Origin: Flavobacterium endophyticum
GTDB taxonomy: Bacteria > Bacteroidota > Bacteroidia > Flavobacteriales > Flavobacteriaceae
DNA: 64,000 nt
Reading direction: 5' to 3'
Assembly (NCBI RefSeq): GCF_003634455.1
Contig: NZ_RBLC01000001.1
Coordinates: 1,313,927-1,377,926 of the forward strand
The notes under the pieces are model-generated. The model did not search any database. It was not told the origin of the DNA and saw nothing but the letters and a program-made list of their open reading frames with translations. Positions 8,521-18,578 of the stretch are shown piece by piece (positions within the stretch are counted from its first letter, which is position 1; the number at the start of each line of letters is the position of its first letter). A program made the position numbers and the translations under genes.

Positions 8521-11500
8521 ATGACCCTCCTCCAACCCTCCAAGGCGCACCTTTTGGCCGCCGCATGCGCATTGCTTAATGCTAAAGCATCCTTACTAGC
8601 CTCTCCCTTTTTATCGGGCTTAAAAAAAACAACCTTGCTGCCGGCCCTATTGTTTGCTACCTTGAGCCTACAGGCACAGGAAGAAGATCCCGGCTTTGCA
8701 GCTGCCCCCCAGGCGCCTACCGCTTCTTCTTTTTCGACCTATGTCGATATACCCGTGGATGCTTATACCGGGATTCCCAATATCCAATATCCCCTGTTTT
8801 CGCTACCGACCCGATCGGGAAATACGAGCTTTGACCTGGCCCTACAGTACCATCCTAACAACATTTCGCACTTTAATGCGGCTTCTGATGTGGGATTGGG
8901 ATGGAGCCTTTTTGGTGCCGGCGTCATTTCTGTAGCAGTAGTAGGAGATCCTGACAGAAGGTATAACACCAGGCCTAGCATTCCGGCCAATGCTACCTTT
9001 GATGACGAATATTATTATAATCTTCCGGGACAGTCCGGCAAATTCAAGATCAACAGGGATGCTGCTACCGGCGCCTATTCTATCCTGAACCTAAAGCCTA
9101 ACAAGCTGAAATTTGAATTCGTGAATTCGGCTTATCCGGGATTGGAGATCGATTCTTTTACGATTACTGATGAAAAGGGCATGAAATATGTTTTTGGCAA
9201 CTATGGGATAAACACCGTCACAAACGTACAGCTCTTGAACCCTGTTCCTATGGCCTACAGGAGTGCCTTTTTCCTTACCAAGGTTTATGATACGACCGGA
9301 ACGGAAATCGCCAATCTCCAGTATGAGGAAGTCTATTTTACTACTCCTTCGGGATCTACGATAAAGTCTGAATCTGTCAGCAAGCTCAAAAGCATAACGT
9401 CTCCAGGCATCGGAAAGCTTGAATTCAGCTTTGGCACCAATACATCGCTCGAGCATACGCGAAACGATATCTCGCAACTGAATTCTATCGTATTGAAGAA
9501 CACCTATGGCGAGGCCATCAAATACTGCAACTTTAGCTATACGATGCAAAACCACCAGCCCAAGATCAACAGGCCGGATCTGGTGCGTTTTCTCAGCAAG
9601 TTTGAGATTGCCGACAAAAATAATGTGCCTGTAGAAAAATTTGAGTTTGCCTATAACCTGCAGACTGCTGCTATCCATGAGACCGACCTCTATGGCTTTT
9701 CGAAAATAATCGATACGTGCAACCTTGATGCTATTTTTGGCCGCAATCCGCAGTCGGCCGCTCATGGCGTGCTTGAAAGCGTTACCCTGCCGACAGGAGG
9801 GCAGGTCAAATTTGATTTTGAGCCTCATAAGGTGAACTATGTGGACTATGTGGCCAGCAACCTTAGCTTTGAGAACCTGAACACAGACGATAATTTTAAC
9901 GAAAGCCTTTTTACGGACCAGAACACGAATACTTATACATTCCAGCCGAGCGACCAGAGCTGGATATATGAGAGCAATATCAATCCTGAAAACAGGACCT
10001 ATGAGCTTATCGGCGAATACGACTACGACAGCCATGTGGGGAACGCCAGCTTTCCGTTTACGCTGACCGAGCCTACAGAACTGTATGTGCTTTTTCATGG
10101 GACGCCTTATCCTTCGGAATTCTTGAATGATCCGCTTTTTATCGACTATTCGATCAAGAAGGGCAGTGCCGTCATCGAAAGTACCGTCATTAATGACCAA
10201 TGCCTTAAAATCCGGAAGTTTAGGCTGGAAGCGGGAACACATTCCTTAAACCTTATCAGCAACTACGGCGGCTACGGCACCTATACTTTTATCAAAGGGA
10301 AACCGGCACAGCCGTTGCGCAAATGGGCTTATGAGGGCGGACTGCGTATCAAGAAGATCAGCCATTTTGCCGATAGCGGCGCTGCGGTTGCGAGCACCTC
10401 TACGGCTTATGCGTATGAAGATTTTAACGACCCATACAGCTCCAGCGGGCAGCTGATTCTTGAAAAAGTCATGGATGAAGAAAACCAGCAGGGCAAGGTG
10501 TTCTATAAAAACGTAAAGATTACGCGAGGAACCGACAACGGCTATACCAAATTGTATTATTATACGCCTTATGACAAGAATCCGTCTTCAACGGGCAGCA
10601 GCTATGACCTGTGGAAGTATTTTACGGTATTGGACGATGGGCTCCTGAATTATTCTGAAGTGTATGACAGCCAAGGAAGGCTCCTAAAAAAGGACAAGTA
10701 TTATTATGAAATCGCACAGGCCAACACCCTGCAGTATTTTTATTATTCTTCGCGACAAGGGGCTACGAATTTTTATGTCAACAGCGATTATATCCGAAAA
10801 TCTTATACCAAGTCTGACTTATATAGCTACACTCCTTCTGCCACGATTACGGAAAAATCGGTAACAATATTGGACCCGACGCTACTGAAACCGGAAACCG
10901 TGACAAAGTTTACTTCTGATGGCAGCAAGGAACGCACCGACTATTATTATGCGCACGAACTGCCAGGCGAACCCAATACCGCAGCATTACTGGCCAAGAA
11001 TATGGTCGACGGAGTATTAAAAACAGAACGTTTCCGTAATACAGACAAACTTTCTGAGCAAAAAATCATCTATAAGAATTGGGGCGGCAGCCTATTGGCT
11101 CCCGAACTTGTCCAAGTCTCCAAAGCTAAGGAGGTATTGGAAACCAAAATCCGATTTAATGCTAGAGATGTCTTGACCGGAAATCCTCTGGAAATACAAC
11201 AAGAAAACGGCATGAAAATCTCATATATCTGGGGCTATAACAAGACACAGCTAGTCGCCAAGATCGAGAACATAGCCTATAGTGCTATTCCTGCCGGCCT
11301 GATTACCGCCATACAGACTGCTTCTGATGCCGTGCCGTATGTGGAGGCTAACCTACTGACCGCCCTAGAAAACCTAAGGAATGCGCCCGAACTGTCGGCA
11401 GCACAGGTATCTGCCTACAGCCATAAATTGCTTCTTGGATCTAGCATCATTACCGACTCAAAGAATGATCGTATCCGCTACGACTATGACGATTTCGGCC

Positions 11501-14500
11501 GACTAAAGAGTATCTATGATCGCAATGGAAAACTGCTTTCTGAGAACGAATACCATTATAAGGCATCTCCGACGGACCAGAACCATATCAAGACGACGAC
11601 CTATAAAATTGAAACGTCATCAAGCCTGCCTATGCCTACTGCACTACAAGCAACGCAGAACATCACCTATTTCGACGGGCTGGGAAGACCCATACAGCAA
11701 CGCGCGCATAAGCAGTCGGGTACCGGCAAGGACCTGGTGACGCCTATCGTCTACGATGCCCTGGGAAGGCAGGCCAAAGAATACCTGCCCTATCCGACCA
11801 CTTCCGCCTCGCTGGCCTATGATGGCAATGCAGAGAATGCAGCCCTGTCCTACTATGCCAGCTTGCCTTCGCCAGCCGTGGCAGGATTTGAGACGACCGC
11901 GAATCCGTTCAGCCAGAAGCTCTTCGAGGCCTCCCCGCTCAACCGCGTGCTGAAGCAGGCAGCGCCCGGCGATGCCTGGGCGATGGGATCGGGACATGAG
12001 GTAAAGACGGACTACCTGGCCAACGGCACCGACGAAGTCAAGCAGTATAAAGCCTCTGCCGGAGCGCTTGCCAACGGCTATTATCCGGCCACGCTCTCGC
12101 AGCAGGGCAATTATGCGATCGGAGAGCTCTACAAGACCGTCACCAAGGACGAGAACTGGACGCCGGCTTCCGGCAACAGCCATACAGCGCAGGAGTTCAA
12201 GGACAAGGAAGGAAGGGTCGTCTTGAAGCGCGCCTTCGGCTCTTCCATCGTCGGCGGCAGTCCGAGCGAGAGCTGGCACGATACCTATTATGTGTACGAC
12301 CAATTCGGCAATCTCACATTTGTGCTGCCTCCATTATCTGACGGCAGCGGCAGCACGCAGGATCTTGACGGTCTGTGCTACCAGTACCGCTACGATAAGC
12401 GCAACCGATTGGTAGAAAAGAAACTGCCTGGAAAAGACTGGGAGCTTATAGTATATGACAATCTTGGGAGGGTGATTGCCACAGGGCCTGCACTGTCGCC
12501 TTTCAGCAACCTGACGGGTACAGGATGGCTCTTTACCAAATACGACGCCTTGGGCCGCATTGCCTATACCGGATGGATGCCGGCCACCGTGACCAGTGCC
12601 GAACGTGCCACCCTGCAGGCGGCTCGCGATGCACAGGTCAGCAACCTGAGCGAGGCCAAATCGGCCTCCAGCACGAGGGTAAACGGGGTGGCCTTCCGCT
12701 ATACCAACACGGCATGGCCTACGGGAACGGGATGGCATGTGCTCACCGTGAGCTATTATGACGATTACGACTATATTGCAGCTCCTACTTCTTTTTCTGA
12801 TGTAGAAGGGCAGGCCGTCTACTATAACCTGTCCGTAAAGCCGACAGGACTGCCGACCGGGGCCTGGACCAGGATACTGGAAACATCTGCGCTGGTAAAA
12901 GGAGAGACTTCCTATATGCTCTATGACCACAAGGCACGGCCGATCCGCACATGGGCTGACAACTATCTCGGCGGCTATACACAGGCCGACAGAAAGCTCG
13001 ACTTTTCCGGAAAGACGCTCTATACCGTGGCTACACACAGAAGAGCGGTAACAGGCACCGTGATGACCGTACGCGAGGATTTTACGTATAGCGACCAAGA
13101 CCGACTGCTCACCCATACGCATAAGGTCAACAGCAACCCTACCGAGCTGCTGGCCAAGAACGAGTATGACGAGCGGGGGCAGCTGGTTTCCAAAAAAGTC
13201 GGCGGTGCCGACCTGACTGGGAATGCTGCCTTCCAGAAAGTCGACTATGCCTATACCATCCGCGGGTGGCTGAAGGCCATCAACGATACCGGTTCGCTTA
13301 CCCAGACAGGAGCTCCATTGGACCTGTTCTCCTTTAAGATCAATTACGGACAGGTCGAAAACACCACCGGCTATGAGGTAAAGCCCCTGTATAACGGCAA
13401 TATCGCGGAGACTTTCTGGAAGACGGCCAGCGACAGCCACCTGAGAAGCTACGATTATGCCTACGACGCCCTGAACCGCCTGAACAGGGCCTTCTACCAG
13501 AAAAACGGGCAGGCCACCCATTCGTATAACGAGGACATCCTGTATGACAAGAACGGGAACATCCGATCGCTGAACCGAAACGGGGGCACCGACTCGCATA
13601 TCGCCGCGCAGGGCATCGACGTGCTGTCCTATACCTACGATGCGCAGAAGCCGAACCTGCTGCGCAAGGTACTCGATACCTCCCTAAGCCCGCAGGGCTT
13701 TGACGACGACAGCGACGGGATTACCGATCCGGACGACGACTATGCCTATGACGGCTTCGGGAACCTGACCTCCGACCAGAACAAGGGCATCACATCCATC
13801 ACCTACAATCACCTGAACCTGCCGACAAAAATCGTATTCGGCTCGGAATCGTGGAAAATTGAGTATCTTTATGCCGCGGACGGCAGGAAGGTGCGCAAGG
13901 ACGCCCCCTATGCTTCTGGAAGCGTGGCCGGAGGCGTCGGCATCATGTCGATGGACTATCTGGGCGGGTTCCACTACCAGGGTACCGCGCTGAAGTTCTT
14001 TCCGACCGCAGAGGGCTATGTCCAGGCCACGGCACTCAAGGTGGGCTTTGCCTACAGCTACGTGTACAACTATACGGACCATCTGGGGAACATCCGCCTG
14101 AGCTATGCGCAGGATCCGGAAAACCCGAACGCTCTTAAAATTATTGAGGAAAGCCACTACTATCCGTTCGGGCTCAAGCATGCGAATTACAACTCGGACC
14201 AGCTTGCCTTTAAGGAGAAGGACCCTGGGCCTGGGCTTATGCTGATGGCTGCCGCTGCCGCTGTCGATCCCGTGCCGCAGTTTGCGTATAATTATAAGTA
14301 TAATGGGAAGGAACTACAGAATGAACTTAATTTAAATGTTTATGATTTCGGCAATCGAAATTATGATTCCTCGATTGGTAGATTCTTAAATATGGATAGA
14401 TTTACTGAAAAATATTATAACCTAAGCCCATATCAATATGGGGCTAATAATCCTATTATTTTTAATGATATTAAAGGTGATAGTATTATGATATATTCTA

Positions 14501-15183
14501 AACAAGACAAGTCCTATGTTAAATATGATAATGGGAACCTATATTCTAGAAATACGAAAACAGGAAAATGGGAACCTTATAATGGTAAAAACCTTAAAGT
14601 CGATAAAAATGGCAACAAAACTATTGGCGGTTTCTTAGGAAAAGCCATAGCTGCATTAGACCAAATCAGAAATGGAGGAAATTCCGGAAATGATTTAATC
14701 AGCACGCTCCAAAACACTTCAAAAAATATTATGATTAGTGAAGGACTAAATGCTTCCTTTGGGCTTTCTGGAAAAGTAAATTGGAATAATTCTAACGAAG
14801 ATAGCGCAGGCAATAGTAGGCCATCATATATTGGATTAGCCCATGAACTTGGCCATGCGCTTGATGGCTTAGATGGCATAATGAACGACAATAGCATTGG
14901 AGTTATAAAAGGGCGAAATATTCCTGCGAACGAATTCTTCGCAATGCATTGGGAAAATAAAGTTAGAAGTGAAAATGGTCTTAATTTACGTGAGAATTAT
15001 GGAATGGGTGACAATGGTCAACCAGTAGGTCAAAATATAAATCAGTTGGGACAAAGCCTATATTTTTATAATGAGCTAACTGTTCCATCAGTAAATTTAC
15101 AAACTCAATATTCTTCTTCTGGCATAAATCTTGTTCCTGTTACAACAGGAACAACAACAATTCTAATACCTTATCAATATTAA
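8521..15183 (+). CDS. RHS/DUF6443 polymorphic toxin with M91-like metalloprotease tip
   Basis: About 2,220 residues from ATG 8521. An in-frame ATG at 8434 is less likely, since the 8521 start gives a signal-type N-terminus ([19 protein letters not shown], around residues 35-53). Residues 60-1000 resemble SpvB/RHS-type beta-rich shells. A DUF6443-like segment begins near 1045 ([13 protein letters not shown]). YD repeats follow ([34 protein letters not shown]) and the core-end motif YKYNGKELQ lies near 1925. After it the DNA becomes AT-rich. The tip holds H2108-E-L-G-H2112 and a downstream [17 protein letters not shown] segment, a layout like the M91 (NleD-type) zinc proteases. I infer an encapsulated, self-released protease toxin used against competitors. 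The export route is unknown. The immunity gene starts two bases after the stop. Confidence 0.88.
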   Translation: MTLLQPSKAHLLAAACALLNAKASLLASPFLSGLKKTTLLPALLFATLSLQAQEEDPGFAAAPQAPTASSFSTYVDIPVDAYTGIPNIQYPLFSLPTRSGNTSFDLALQYHPNNISHFNAASDVGLGWSLFGAGVISVAVVGDPDRRYNTRPSIPANATFDDEYYYNLPGQSGKFKINRDAATGAYSILNLKPNKLKFEFVNSAYPGLEIDSFTITDEKGMKYVFGNYGINTVTNVQLLNPVPMAYRSAFFLTKVYDTTGTEIANLQYEEVYFTTPSGSTIKSESVSKLKSITSPGIGKLEFSFGTNTSLEHTRNDISQLNSIVLKNTYGEAIKYCNFSYTMQNHQPKINRPDLVRFLSKFEIADKNNVPVEKFEFAYNLQTAAIHETDLYGFSKIIDTCNLDAIFGRNPQSAAHGVLESVTLPTGGQVKFDFEPHKVNYVDYVASNLSFENLNTDDNFNESLFTDQNTNTYTFQPSDQSWIYESNINPENRTYELIGEYDYDSHVGNASFPFTLTEPTELYVLFHGTPYPSEFLNDPLFIDYSIKKGSAVIESTVINDQCLKIRKFRLEAGTHSLNLISNYGGYGTYTFIKGKPAQPLRKWAYEGGLRIKKISHFADSGAAVASTSTAYAYEDFNDPYSSSGQLILEKVMDEENQQGKVFYKNVKITRGTDNGYTKLYYYTPYDKNPSSTGSSYDLWKYFTVLDDGLLNYSEVYDSQGRLLKKDKYYYEIAQANTLQYFYYSSRQGATNFYVNSDYIRKSYTKSDLYSYTPSATITEKSVTILDPTLLKPETVTKFTSDGSKERTDYYYAHELPGEPNTAALLAKNMVDGVLKTERFRNTDKLSEQKIIYKNWGGSLLAPELVQVSKAKEVLETKIRFNARDVLTGNPLEIQQENGMKISYIWGYNKTQLVAKIENIAYSAIPAGLITAIQTASDAVPYVEANLLTALENLRNAPELSAAQVSAYSHKLLLGSSIITDSKNDRIRYDYDDFGRLKSIYDRNGKLLSENEYHYKASPTDQNHIKTTTYKIETSSSLPMPTALQATQNITYFDGLGRPIQQRAHKQSGTGKDLVTPIVYDALGRQAKEYLPYPTTSASLAYDGNAENAALSYYASLPSPAVAGFETTANPFSQKLFEASPLNRVLKQAAPGDAWAMGSGHEVKTDYLANGTDEVKQYKASAGALANGYYPATLSQQGNYAIGELYKTVTKDENWTPASGNSHTAQEFKDKEGRVVLKRAFGSSIVGGSPSESWHDTYYVYDQFGNLTFVLPPLSDGSGSTQDLDGLCYQYRYDKRNRLVEKKLPGKDWELIVYDNLGRVIATGPALSPFSNLTGTGWLFTKYDALGRIAYTGWMPATVTSAERATLQAARDAQVSNLSEAKSASSTRVNGVAFRYTNTAWPTGTGWHVLTVSYYDDYDYIAAPTSFSDVEGQAVYYNLSVKPTGLPTGAWTRILETSALVKGETSYMLYDHKARPIRTWADNYLGGYTQADRKLDFSGKTLYTVATHRRAVTGTVMTVREDFTYSDQDRLLTHTHKVNSNPTELLAKNEYDERGQLVSKKVGGADLTGNAAFQKVDYAYTIRGWLKAINDTGSLTQTGAPLDLFSFKINYGQVENTTGYEVKPLYNGNIAETFWKTASDSHLRSYDYAYDALNRLNRAFYQKNGQATHSYNEDILYDKNGNIRSLNRNGGTDSHIAAQGIDVLSYTYDAQKPNLLRKVLDTSLSPQGFDDDSDGITDPDDDYAYDGFGNLTSDQNKGITSITYNHLNLPTKIVFGSESWKIEYLYAADGRKVRKDAPYASGSVAGGVGIMSMDYLGGFHYQGTALKFFPTAEGYVQATALKVGFAYSYVYNYTDHLGNIRLSYAQDPENPNALKIIEESHYYPFGLKHANYNSDQLAFKEKDPGPGLMLMAAAAAVDPVPQFAYNYKYNGKELQNELNLNVYDFGNRNYDSSIGRFLNMDRFTEKYYNLSPYQYGANNPIIFNDIKGDSIMIYSKQDKSYVKYDNGNLYSRNTKTGKWEPYNGKNLKVDKNGNKTIGGFLGKAIAALDQIRNGGNSGNDLISTLQNTSKNIMISEGLNASFGLSGKVNWNNSNEDSAGNSRPSYIGLAHELGHALDGLDGIMNDNSIGVIKGRNIPANEFFAMHWENKVRSENGLNLRENYGMGDNGQPVGQNINQLGQSLYFYNELTVPSVNLQTQYSSSGINLVPVTTGTTTILIPYQY

Positions 15184-15185
15184 AT

Positions 15186-15698
15186 ATGAAAAAGATTTTT
15201 ATTTTTATTGCAAGTACAATTATAGGGATTCAAGCCCCACAATTAATTAGCTTAAAAGAATATTATTCTGGCAAAGGAGTAATATTTGACAAAAATTATA
15301 AATATCCATTTATAGAATCTGATTATAAACAACCTTTTACTCCGACTCTAAAGCAAATTAAACAGGCAGAAGATTTGCTCTTTTCAGACTATTATGATTA
15401 TAGAACAAAAGTATTGGATAGTTTTAAATCAAACTATAAACTAAATACAAAACTGAAAGAACCTAAAAAGGTTAAAAATAAATTCTTTAAGTACTATAGG
15501 CAATATGCTGGATATACAAATAATTCAAACGATAGTATCATTTATATAGGATTATTCAATTTTTCTAATCAAAAAAAAGCCAATCAATATTTTGAGGGAT
15601 GGGATAAAACTTTATCTTTAGGTAGTGGTGAATATTATCAAGACAATCAGGAATTCTATCTTATGAATCTTACTCAAAAGAAAATTGTTTTTAAATAA
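15186..15698 (+). CDS. Probable immunity protein of the RHS protease toxin
   Basis: A 170-residue protein starting two bases after the RHS stop codon, so it is probably translationally coupled. It has a hydrophobic N-terminus (IFIFIASTIIGIQAPQL), suggesting export or membrane anchoring, and an acidic and aromatic body (KEYYSGKGVIFDKNYKYPF). A paralogue about 84% identical by eye lies at 17909-18421. Differences cluster in the first 25 residues and near the C-terminus. No known immunity family was recognised; the role rests on position alone. A periplasmic site would fit a protease that acts after delivery to the envelope. Confidence 0.72.
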   Translation: MKKIFIFIASTIIGIQAPQLISLKEYYSGKGVIFDKNYKYPFIESDYKQPFTPTLKQIKQAEDLLFSDYYDYRTKVLDSFKSNYKLNTKLKEPKKVKNKFFKYYRQYAGYTNNSNDSIIYIGLFNFSNQKKANQYFEGWDKTLSLGSGEYYQDNQEFYLMNLTQKKIVFK

Positions 15699-15700
15699 TC

Positions 15701-15783
15701 GGTAATGTATCAGATTTAGTAATTATATCTTTACTTAAAAAAACAAGCATCCCAATAAATTAATTCTATTCACAAAAAAGACA
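15701..15783 (+). repeat. 3' flank of the immunity gene, repeated at 18424-18506
   Basis: The 83 bases after the first immunity gene recur almost unchanged after its paralogue. The second copy continues into a complete terminator hairpin; the first is cut by the IS1-family element at AAAAAAGACA. The duplication therefore covers the gene plus its downstream sequence. Confidence 0.75.
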
Positions 15784-16640
15784 GGTAATGTATCAGATTA
15801 GGTGTTTTTATAAAATAGCCACCTAACTACCTGATAAAGAATGTGAATTTAAAGTTTACAAGTAAAAAGAGACGACCAATTGGGTCGTCTCTTTTATTTT
15901 TTAGAGTCTTAAAAAGCTTAAAAATGATTTAATGCTAACTTAGTGTATCAAATTAGGTCATGGAAATAAAATGCAATTTTTGTAATGGCGACTGTATAAA
16001 AAATGGATTTCAATCTAATGGAAAACAGCGTTACAAATGCTGTATTTGTAAAAAGAGACAGCAGTCAAAGTATGAATATAAGGCTTATAGAAGAAATTTA
16101 AACAAGGAGATAGTTTCGTTTACTAAAGAAGGCTTAGGAATAAGAAGCACTGCGAGAATATTAAAAATTTCAACTACGACTTTATTGAAAAGAATTATCT
16201 CAATCGCCAGAAACATTTCTCATCCAATCATCAGCAAGGACAAAACTTATGAAGTAGATGAGATGTGTACCTATGTCAGGCATAAGCGTAATTTTGTCTG
16301 GCTGGTCTATGCTCTAGAAAAGGAGTCTAAAAGTGTAGTCGGTTTTAATATCGGCAGGCGGACAAACAAAACATTAAGCCGTGTGATAGATACTTTGAAA
16401 CTTTCAGATGCAAGAAAAATATTTACCGACGGGCTAAAAAACTATCGCTATTTACTTAACACAGAGCTACATTCTGTAAAACGTTTTGGCACAAACAACA
16501 TTGAAAGAAAGAATCTTACTTTGCGAACGCATCTGAAAAGACTGAGCAGAAGAACAATCTGTTTCTCAAAAAGCTTTGTTATTTTGAATGCTGTCTTAAA
16601 GATTTATTTTTGGAGCTAAATGGAAATTTAATACATTTAG
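15784..16640 (+). mobile_element. IS1-family insertion sequence
   Basis: About 857 bases. The left end GGTAATGTATCAGATTAGGT (15784-15803) pairs with the reverse complement of the right end (16621-16640) at the shared core AATGTATnAnATT. One transposase gene is inside. A 175-base non-coding left segment holds a strong hairpin (AAGAGACGACC / GGTCGTCTCTT, 15868-15893) followed by T-rich DNA, probably stopping read-through transcription into the transposase. No target duplication is seen: the left side is immunity-gene flank and the right side is an RHS core fragment, so DNA next to it has been deleted or rearranged. Confidence 0.75.
15960..16619 (+). CDS. IS1-family transposase
   Basis: A 219-residue single-frame transposase that seems complete. 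It starts with a zinc-binding segment (C5, C8, C27, C28, C30), followed by a helix-turn-helix region (GIRSTARILKISTTTLLK, residues 60-77) and a DDE catalytic domain with D100 (YEVDEMCTYV), D157 (TDGLKNY) and E182 (NNIERKNLTLRTH). The NNIERKNLTLRTHLKRL stretch is typical of IS1. Unlike classical E. coli IS1, no frameshift is needed to make it. The 14-base sequence GTATCAAATTAGGT at 15945-15958, just before the ATG, nearly repeats the element's left end and could be a transposase-binding site. Confidence 0.93.
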   Translation: MEIKCNFCNGDCIKNGFQSNGKQRYKCCICKKRQQSKYEYKAYRRNLNKEIVSFTKEGLGIRSTARILKISTTTLLKRIISIARNISHPIISKDKTYEVDEMCTYVRHKRNFVWLVYALEKESKSVVGFNIGRRTNKTLSRVIDTLKLSDARKIFTDGLKNYRYLLNTELHSVKRFGTNNIERKNLTLRTHLKRLSRRTICFSKSFVILNAVLKIYFWS

Positions 16641-16675
16641 CAGTATAAGTACAACGGGAAGGAGTTTCAGGATGC
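16641..16675 (+). pseudogene. Residual RHS core-end fragment
   Basis: Directly after the IS right end, the frame reads QYKYNGKEFQDA followed by a stop. This is the RHS core-tip junction motif found at residue 1925 of the full gene. Its tip is lost, and only this scar remains ahead of the lipoprotein-like gene at 16695. Confidence 0.65.
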
Positions 16676-16694
16676 CTAAAAAATTAATAGAAAA

Positions 16695-17177
16695 ATGAAG
16701 AAATTATTATTTATCATTGCGTTACTCAGTATTTCAATATGTAGTGTTTATTCTCAGAATAAAACGATTAAAGGAAGAGTGATTTCTGAGTTTTTTGAAA
16801 CGATGCCAGGAGTGTCAATTATGATCAATGATTCGATTAATATTGGTAAAACAGATCTAAACGGTTATTTCCAAATAGATATTCCTATTTCTGTGAAAAA
16901 AATATTTTTCGGGTCTGTTGGATTGGATCCGACAAGTATAGAGCTTTTAAATAAATGTGATGAAGTTGAGGTTGTAATAATGTTAAGCGACACCTATGAT
17001 TTTATGACTCTCAAGAAGATAGACCGACTTCGAATGAAAAGATTCAAGAAGCTACCAAAACTACATAAAGAAGCATTTGAGAAAGGCATATTTAAAACAG
17101 AAAAAGCTTGTTATTCGCAAGAGTTTATACCTATTGTAAGAAAAATTAAATATGAGGTAATGCCTAAGAAGTATTGA
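16695..17177 (+). CDS. Secreted protein with carboxypeptidase-regulatory-like domain, possible orphan immunity protein
   Basis: 160 residues. A signal peptide (MKKLLFIIALLSISICSVYSQ, cleaved near residue 21) is followed by a beta-sandwich of the CarboxypepD_reg-like type (IKGRVISEFFETMPGVSIMI, IGKTDLNGYFQIDIP). Such domains usually head TonB receptors, but here it stands alone with a basic C-terminus. It follows an RHS junction scar by 20 bases, the place where an immunity gene is expected. Immunity is thus a positional guess; an envelope accessory protein is equally possible. Confidence 0.7.
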   Translation: MKKLLFIIALLSISICSVYSQNKTIKGRVISEFFETMPGVSIMINDSINIGKTDLNGYFQIDIPISVKKIFFGSVGLDPTSIELLNKCDEVEVVIMLSDTYDFMTLKKIDRLRMKRFKKLPKLHKEAFEKGIFKTEKACYSQEFIPIVRKIKYEVMPKKY

Positions 17178-17215
17178 CGCCGGTAATGTATTCAATTGTG
17201 TAAATTAGTAATTAA

Positions 17216-17329
17216 TTTTTAAAGAAAAGAGGATTAGATTACAGCAAAGAACCATTATCGGATTATATTCTAAACGATATAAAAAGAACTCATCCTAAAG
17301 ATTGGCAAGAATATTCAAAAAAGTATTAG
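17216..17329 (+). pseudogene. C-terminal remnant of a lost RHS toxin tip
   Basis: An open frame without a start codon encodes about 37 residues, including GLDYSKEPLSDYILNDIK and RTHPKDWQEYSKKY, ending with TAG at 17327. The composition is that of a folded protein end, and it stops 28 bases before a lipoprotein gene, as toxin ends do in this array. The toxin family was not recognised. Confidence 0.45.
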
Positions 17330-17357
17330 CAAACTACACTTTATAACAATCATTAAA

Positions 17358-17885
17358 ATGAAGAAATATTTTGTAATTTGTGTTGGCTTGACGGTTTTTT
17401 CTTCGTGCAATTCTTGGAAATCAACAATAAAATCAGATGGAGGATATGAAATTGCAATCACAAATGCGATTATTGATTTCAGTCATAAAAGTTCTTTAGC
17501 CAAAAATGACAGCACTTTTATTGTTGATATTAAAGAAATAAATGATGAAATAATTTGTATTGGCTTATTAAGCAGCGTCGGTAAATTTATCATAACAAAA
17601 GACGGGAAGAGGAGTCGATTACCCAATAGATATTTAGAATATGAAAAAAAGCTGTTTTATTGGAATGACAAGAATTTTGAGTCAAATGAACAGATTATTT
17701 ACAAGCTCAATGATTATAATTTAATAGATTCTGTTGAAACTGTTGCTCATGCCGAATTTATTATTGATGATGCAAAAAAAGGGGCTAAATATTATTTCTG
17801 CAAAAGAAATCTGAAGAACTATAAAAAAGTAACTACAAATAAAGGAATGGGAGATTATAAAGTCCCAAAATTAAATTGTGATTAA
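17358..17885 (+). CDS. Lipoprotein, probable orphan immunity protein
   Basis: 175 residues starting with a lipoprotein signal (MKKYFVICVGLTVFSSC, lipid-bearing Cys17). The mature part is unremarkable mixed alpha/beta (VDIKEINDEIICIGLLSSVGKFII, YFCKRNLKNYKK). It follows the toxin remnant at 17216-17329 and precedes the immunity paralogue at 17909 by 23 bases, so the two are probably co-transcribed. I do not recognise a family. A membrane-anchored immunity protein is inferred from context. Confidence 0.68.
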   Translation: MKKYFVICVGLTVFSSCNSWKSTIKSDGGYEIAITNAIIDFSHKSSLAKNDSTFIVDIKEINDEIICIGLLSSVGKFIITKDGKRSRLPNRYLEYEKKLFYWNDKNFESNEQIIYKLNDYNLIDSVETVAHAEFIIDDAKKGAKYYFCKRNLKNYKKVTTNKGMGDYKVPKLNCD

Positions 17886-17908
17886 ACCAAGAGTTATAAA
17901 ATAATTAT

Positions 17909-18421
17909 ATGAAAAAAGCACTTATTTTAATCGCCAGCACATTTATAGGATTACAATTGCCTCAAATAATTACCTTGAAAGAATATTATGATGGCAAAGG
18001 AGTAATATTTGACAAAAATTATAAATATCCATTTATAGAATCTGATTATAAAGAGCCTTTTACTCCTACTCTAAAACAAATTAAACAGGCAGAAGATTTG
18101 CTTTTTTCAAGCTATTATGAATATAGAACAAAAGTATTGGATAGCTTTAAATCAAACCATAAACTAGATACAAAGCTGAAAGAACCTAAAAAGGTCAAAA
18201 ATAAATTCTTTAAGTACTATAGACAATATGCTGGATATACAAATAGTTCAAACGACAGTATTATTTATATAGGATTATTCAATTTTTCTAATCAAAAAAA
18301 AGCCAGTGACTATTTTGAGGGATGGGATAAAATTTTGTTTTTAGGAAGTGGTAGGTATTACGAAGACAATCAAGATTGCTATCTTATAAATATTACTCAA
18401 AAGAAAATTATTTTTAAATAA
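17909..18421 (+). CDS. Second copy of the RHS immunity protein
   Basis: 170 residues, the same length as the protein at 15186-15698 and about 84% identical by eye. The central region (KGVIFDKNYKYPFIESDYK, KEPKKVKNKFFKYYRQYAGY) is unchanged. The hydrophobic N-terminus and the region after residue 130 differ. No toxin tip precedes it. It may protect against a related toxin variant in sister cells, a known use of orphan immunity genes in polymorphic toxin loci. It is followed by the duplicated 3' flank and an intact terminator. Confidence 0.72.
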   Translation: MKKALILIASTFIGLQLPQIITLKEYYDGKGVIFDKNYKYPFIESDYKEPFTPTLKQIKQAEDLLFSSYYEYRTKVLDSFKSNHKLDTKLKEPKKVKNKFFKYYRQYAGYTNSSNDSIIYIGLFNFSNQKKASDYFEGWDKILFLGSGRYYEDNQDCYLINITQKKIIFK

Positions 18422-18423
18422 TC

Positions 18424-18506
18424 GGTAATGTATCAGATTTAGTAATTATATCTTTACTTAAAAAAACAAGCATCCCAATAAAATTAATTCTATTCACAAA
18501 AAAGAC
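18424..18506 (+). repeat. 3' flank of the immunity paralogue (copy of 15701-15783)
   Basis: Nearly identical to 15701-15783, with one extra A in the run before ATTAATTCTATTC. Here it leads into an intact terminator. Confidence 0.75.
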
Positions 18507-18530
18507 AAGCAATATTGCTTGTCTTTTTAT
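18501..18530 (+). terminator. Terminator after the second immunity copy
   Basis: AAAGACAAGCAATATTGCTTGTCTTT is a perfect palindromic hairpin followed by a T-run. The equivalent hairpin after the first immunity copy was cut by the IS1-family element after AAAGACA. Confidence 0.85.
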
Positions 18531-18578
18531 TTTAAATTATGTCTTAAATCAAAGATTATAATGAATAATTGGTAATGT

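Noticed and set aside
9091..10242. Long minus-strand frame of 383 codons inside the RHS gene
   Set aside because: It mirrors the RHS coding frame on the other strand (codon-position shadow); it has no promoter and the RHS frame is unbroken through it. The same holds for 12334-13599.
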